Below are positions 18,819 to 20,872 of a DNA stretch of 20,872 bases, one piece after another. Position 1 is the first letter of the stretch, and each line of letters begins with the position of its first letter. Position numbers and translations under genes: made by a program. The notes under the pieces are model-generated. The model was not told the DNA's origin, did not search any database, and saw nothing but the letters and a program-made list of their open reading frames with translations. Location: positions 1 through 20,872 of the forward strand of contig RBNI01001777.1 of NCBI GenBank assembly GCA_003990745.1, written 5' to 3'. Source of the stretch: Jimgerdemannia flammicorona (taxonomy: Eukaryota > Mucoromycota > Endogonomycetes > Endogonales > Endogonaceae).

Positions 18819-19172
18819 GAGAAGTAAAACATAATGACTGCCTGCAAGGTTCTAGTCTATGAATTATAACAGCATATCTCATGACCAGCAAGCTATCTGT
18901 CTGGACCATTCTCTAAGGGATATAGCACTGACTACTACACATCCATGAGACTTTTGAAGTCAGAGGAGCTTGAACCATCAACTGATTGGTCAAGATCAGA
19001 ATCAGGCCCTTGCTCTATATGAAGGGAGCAACCCTTCACCATTATGCCAAAATATAAAGGGAAGATGCCAGCTCATAAATACTACTTTTCAACCTCTTGC
19101 CAGAGGTTATAGGATCAGCAAATTTTTCAGGACTGGACCAATAAATAAGAATACTGAGGAAGATCCTTATTC
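18819..19172 (+). other. Non-coding tail between pol and 3' LTR
   Basis: About 350 bases with no domain recognisable on either strand. A short open frame starting at 18970 that runs into the LTR has no motif and is taken as chance. It is the expected place for the 3' untranslated part of the internal region. Confidence 0.5.
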
Positions 19173-19182
19173 AGAAGGAAGA
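19173..19182 (+). other. Polypurine tract
   Basis: AGAAGGAAGA ends exactly where the 3' LTR begins. Its purine-only make-up and position fit the plus-strand primer of LTR retrotransposons. Confidence 0.65.
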
Positions 19183-20674
19183 TGTAACAGTGACCCCAGA
19201 ATGATGACATCAGCACAGGAGACAGCCTTTCCTTGCAAGCCACCAGATCGGAGCACAAGAAGATTATATGGCATACAAGATGAGCAATGATGACCAACTG
19301 TGAGTCATTGTGACCACAGTACAAGCATCCTGAAGAATATAAAAGAAGGATCAAGGAACTGCAGTAGCAGCAACCAACAAGAACCACCAATCCCAAAATA
19401 GCTCAAAGACTTACCACAAATGAAATGCCTGCTGCCTGCCAAACCTCAAGATCAAGGAACCACCAAGGTATCTCAGTCAAGGAAAGGATGTTCCAAGACA
19501 TCAGAAGAGCCATAGAGACCCACTCAAGAAGGACTCCTAGCCTCAACCTGGGTACTGCAGATCCCTATCACTTTATTCTCTACTGCCATGAAATGGAAAC
19601 AAGGATAACCATTTCTACCAAATACCTCCAAATGTGGCAGAAGTATGAAATAGGAAACCTCCTCTATCAGGAGTTCCCACAGACCACCACTCAAGAGCTA
19701 CAAGATGTCACTCTCATGGATATATGTGAAACAAGAATAGCTAAGAGGATCTATCAGATCTTCAGGCATACACCATGGTCGATCCCCAACTTGGAGTATA
19801 TTAGAGTCTCAGATTCCAGAGACCTGTCATCTTGCTGTATCAATGCACTAGAAGCCAGGGTGGCCACAGAAGCTCAGTCCACTATCACCCTCAACAGCAA
19901 TGAAGTAGAAGACTTCTGGCACTCCATCCTTACAACCCAGACCAATTTCTGCAAGGATTGATCTCAGTATTCCAAGGCCCAAGCATCCAGGTTAGATCTC
20001 CCCAAGATCCCACATTTGTCTCCTATTTTGTGGAAGAGAACCTTATAGACTAGAGAGCTCCAGATCTTGTTCCTGATTTCCTTACTGAATATGATGACAT
20101 CATTGGTAATGATGTCATCCCATGTAATATCGATATATGCAAAGTATGTGAACCATGCAATAATGAATTCACAGATCTCATCTCCTTCAGTAATGATGAT
20201 GATGATGATAAAGCCCCCATGATCCTGAACTTTCTACTCTAAGTTCCTTGTTATACTGGATAATGCCAGCACTGGTATTCTGAGGTGATGTGAATTTGTT
20301 CCAGCACTGGCATTTTGATGTGATACTAAATAATACCAGTATCCTGAACCTATACAACCATCAGTGTCGACCCTGGAACTTAGTAGTTTTAGTTATTGGA
20401 ATTTATATTTAGCTTTATATCTTAGCAACCATTGAATTATATTTTGTATAAATACTCCTCTTATTTCCTCTGAAATAAAGTCAGTCTTCTCAGTATAATA
20501 TATACACTTTCTTACAAGCAATCTAAGAGATAACAAGACAGTTAAAGATAAACTATAAGATCTTGAGAAGGCACTCCAATAAGAACTTGCTTATAACAAA
20601 CTTGAGTTAGTCTAAGAGATATACCTTGAAGAGAATCTGGCATATTTGAAAGACTCAGCGACCACTACATGACA
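19183..20674 (+). repeat. 3' LTR
   Basis: Direct repeat of 12003-13546, starting TGTAACAGTGACC and ending TGACA. Compared with the 5' LTR it lacks one 35-bp unit, about 13 bases near 20551 and 4 bases near 19930. Many single differences are C in one copy and T in the other within CpA/TpA. TATA word at 20447-20454, AATAAA at 20474-20479. Confidence 0.9.
19425..20242 (+). pseudogene. LTR-borne (U3) ORF, 3' LTR copy, unknown function
   Basis: This is the best-preserved copy. ATG 19425 opens MPAACQTSRSRNHQGISV, then MFQDIRRAIETHSRRTPSLN, YHFILYCHEMETRITIS, YLQMWQKYEIGNLLYQEF, PWSIPNLEYIRVSD and TEAQSTITLNSNEVEDFW without a stop to about 19925. A 4-base deletion relative to the 5' LTR then shifts the frame. 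The rest continues in the new frame (PTFVSYFVEENLID, RAPDLVPDF, NEFTDLISFSNDDDD, ending ILNFLL and TAA 20240-20242) with one TAG (20051, TGG in the 5' copy). As U3 of the 3' LTR, this copy lies near the end of the genomic transcript. That makes it a candidate third gene after gag and pol. No homologous family is recognised. Confidence 0.75.
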
Positions 20675-20678
20675 ATAG

Positions 20679-20872
20679 GTATAGGGTTAGAATCTTTTAA
20701 GAGTATATATATGTACATGTGTAGAATCAAAATAATATTGTGCAGTATTTGTATGTATTTCTGACCAATGTGGCCTCTCTTTCCAGAGTATCTTGATATA
20801 GTGAAAATATTCTATGAGATGTATGGGTAGAGGCAAATTGAATATTATTTTGTTGTCAATAGGAAAAAAATA
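20679..20872. other. Right flank of the Gypsy insertion
   Basis: AT-rich sequence resuming after the target duplication. It should be the original continuation of the 3' side of the PARP-finger gene. No coding signal or motif is seen. Confidence 0.5.

Larger units (their letters stand above)
12003..20674 (+). mobile_element. Full-length Gypsy/Ty3 LTR retrotransposon with dUTPase
   Basis: About 8.7 kb, bounded by direct LTRs (12003-13546 and 19183-20674) that start TGTAACAG and end TGACA, and flanked by a 4-5 bp duplication. Internal order is gag, protease, dUTPase, reverse transcriptase, RNase H, integrase, which is the Ty3/Gypsy order because integrase comes last. The element has no chromodomain. 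A primer-binding candidate follows the 5' LTR, and a purine tract precedes the 3' LTR. Every ORF carries stops or frame changes, so this copy is not autonomous. The two LTRs differ at many sites, mostly C/T and G/A, plus a few indels. It retains more CpG than the older elements to its left. Confidence 0.9.

Noticed and set aside
18970..19290. Open frame spanning the pol tail and 3' LTR start
   Set aside because: No motif, crosses the LTR boundary, and the equivalent frame in the 5' LTR is not kept.
20681..20690. TAGGGTTAG resembling a telomere repeat
   Set aside because: Only one and a half units in AT-rich DNA right after the target duplication; no tandem array.
1..20872. CRISPR arrays, tRNA, rRNA, bacterial-type operons
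   Set aside because: No regularly spaced repeats with unique spacers, no cloverleaf-like or rRNA segments recognised, and gene structure is eukaryotic retrotransposon throughout.

Overview
This window looks like a repeat-dense, gene-poor stretch of a filamentous fungal genome, most likely an ascomycete with RIP-type mutation. The evidence is AT-rich DNA with very little CpG, only retrotransposon-derived coding sequence apart from one host-type gene, and internal stops that nearly all fit C-to-T change at CpA (CAG/CAA to TAG/TAA) or the opposite-strand equivalent (TGG to TAG/TGA). No rRNA, tRNA, CRISPR array or bacterial-type operon was seen. The organism assignment is inference; species cannot be read from this window.

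Layout. 1-362 is AT-rich simple sequence with a (TA)n run, a 14-bp tandem array and a short palindrome. About 390-1830 (minus) is ORF1 of a decayed non-LTR (LINE) element. 2291-3398 (minus) holds protease and reverse transcriptase remnants of a chromovirus-type Gypsy element. It is interrupted at 3399-4999 by a solo LTR of a different Gypsy family. 5000-6512 (minus) holds a probable chromovirus LTR plus integrase and chromodomain remnants. About 6500-9400 (plus) holds two further copies of the same LINE family; the second retains most of ORF1 and the start of ORF2 (endonuclease). About 9575-11040 (minus) is a decayed Copia gag and protease.

11086-11943 (plus) is the only host-like gene: a PARP-type zinc finger protein with a lysine/glutamate-rich, AT-hook-bearing tail. 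It has much more CpG than its surroundings, but lacks an ATG at the expected place and has one in-frame TGA. Sixty bases past its stop sits a structurally complete Gypsy/Ty3 retrotransposon (about 12003-20674): LTRs of about 1.5 kb, short flanking target duplications, gag with a CCHC knuckle, and pol ordered protease, dUTPase, reverse transcriptase, RNase H, integrase (D,D-35-E). All of its ORFs are broken by stops and frame changes.

The two most notable features belong to this Gypsy family. First, every LTR copy (5', 3' and the older solo LTR) carries the same open reading frame of about 270 codons, of unrecognised function, upstream of the LTR's TATA and polyadenylation signals. It therefore lies in U3 and would be read from the 3' end of the genomic transcript as a third gene. 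Second, a well-conserved dUTPase domain is built into pol between protease and reverse transcriptase.
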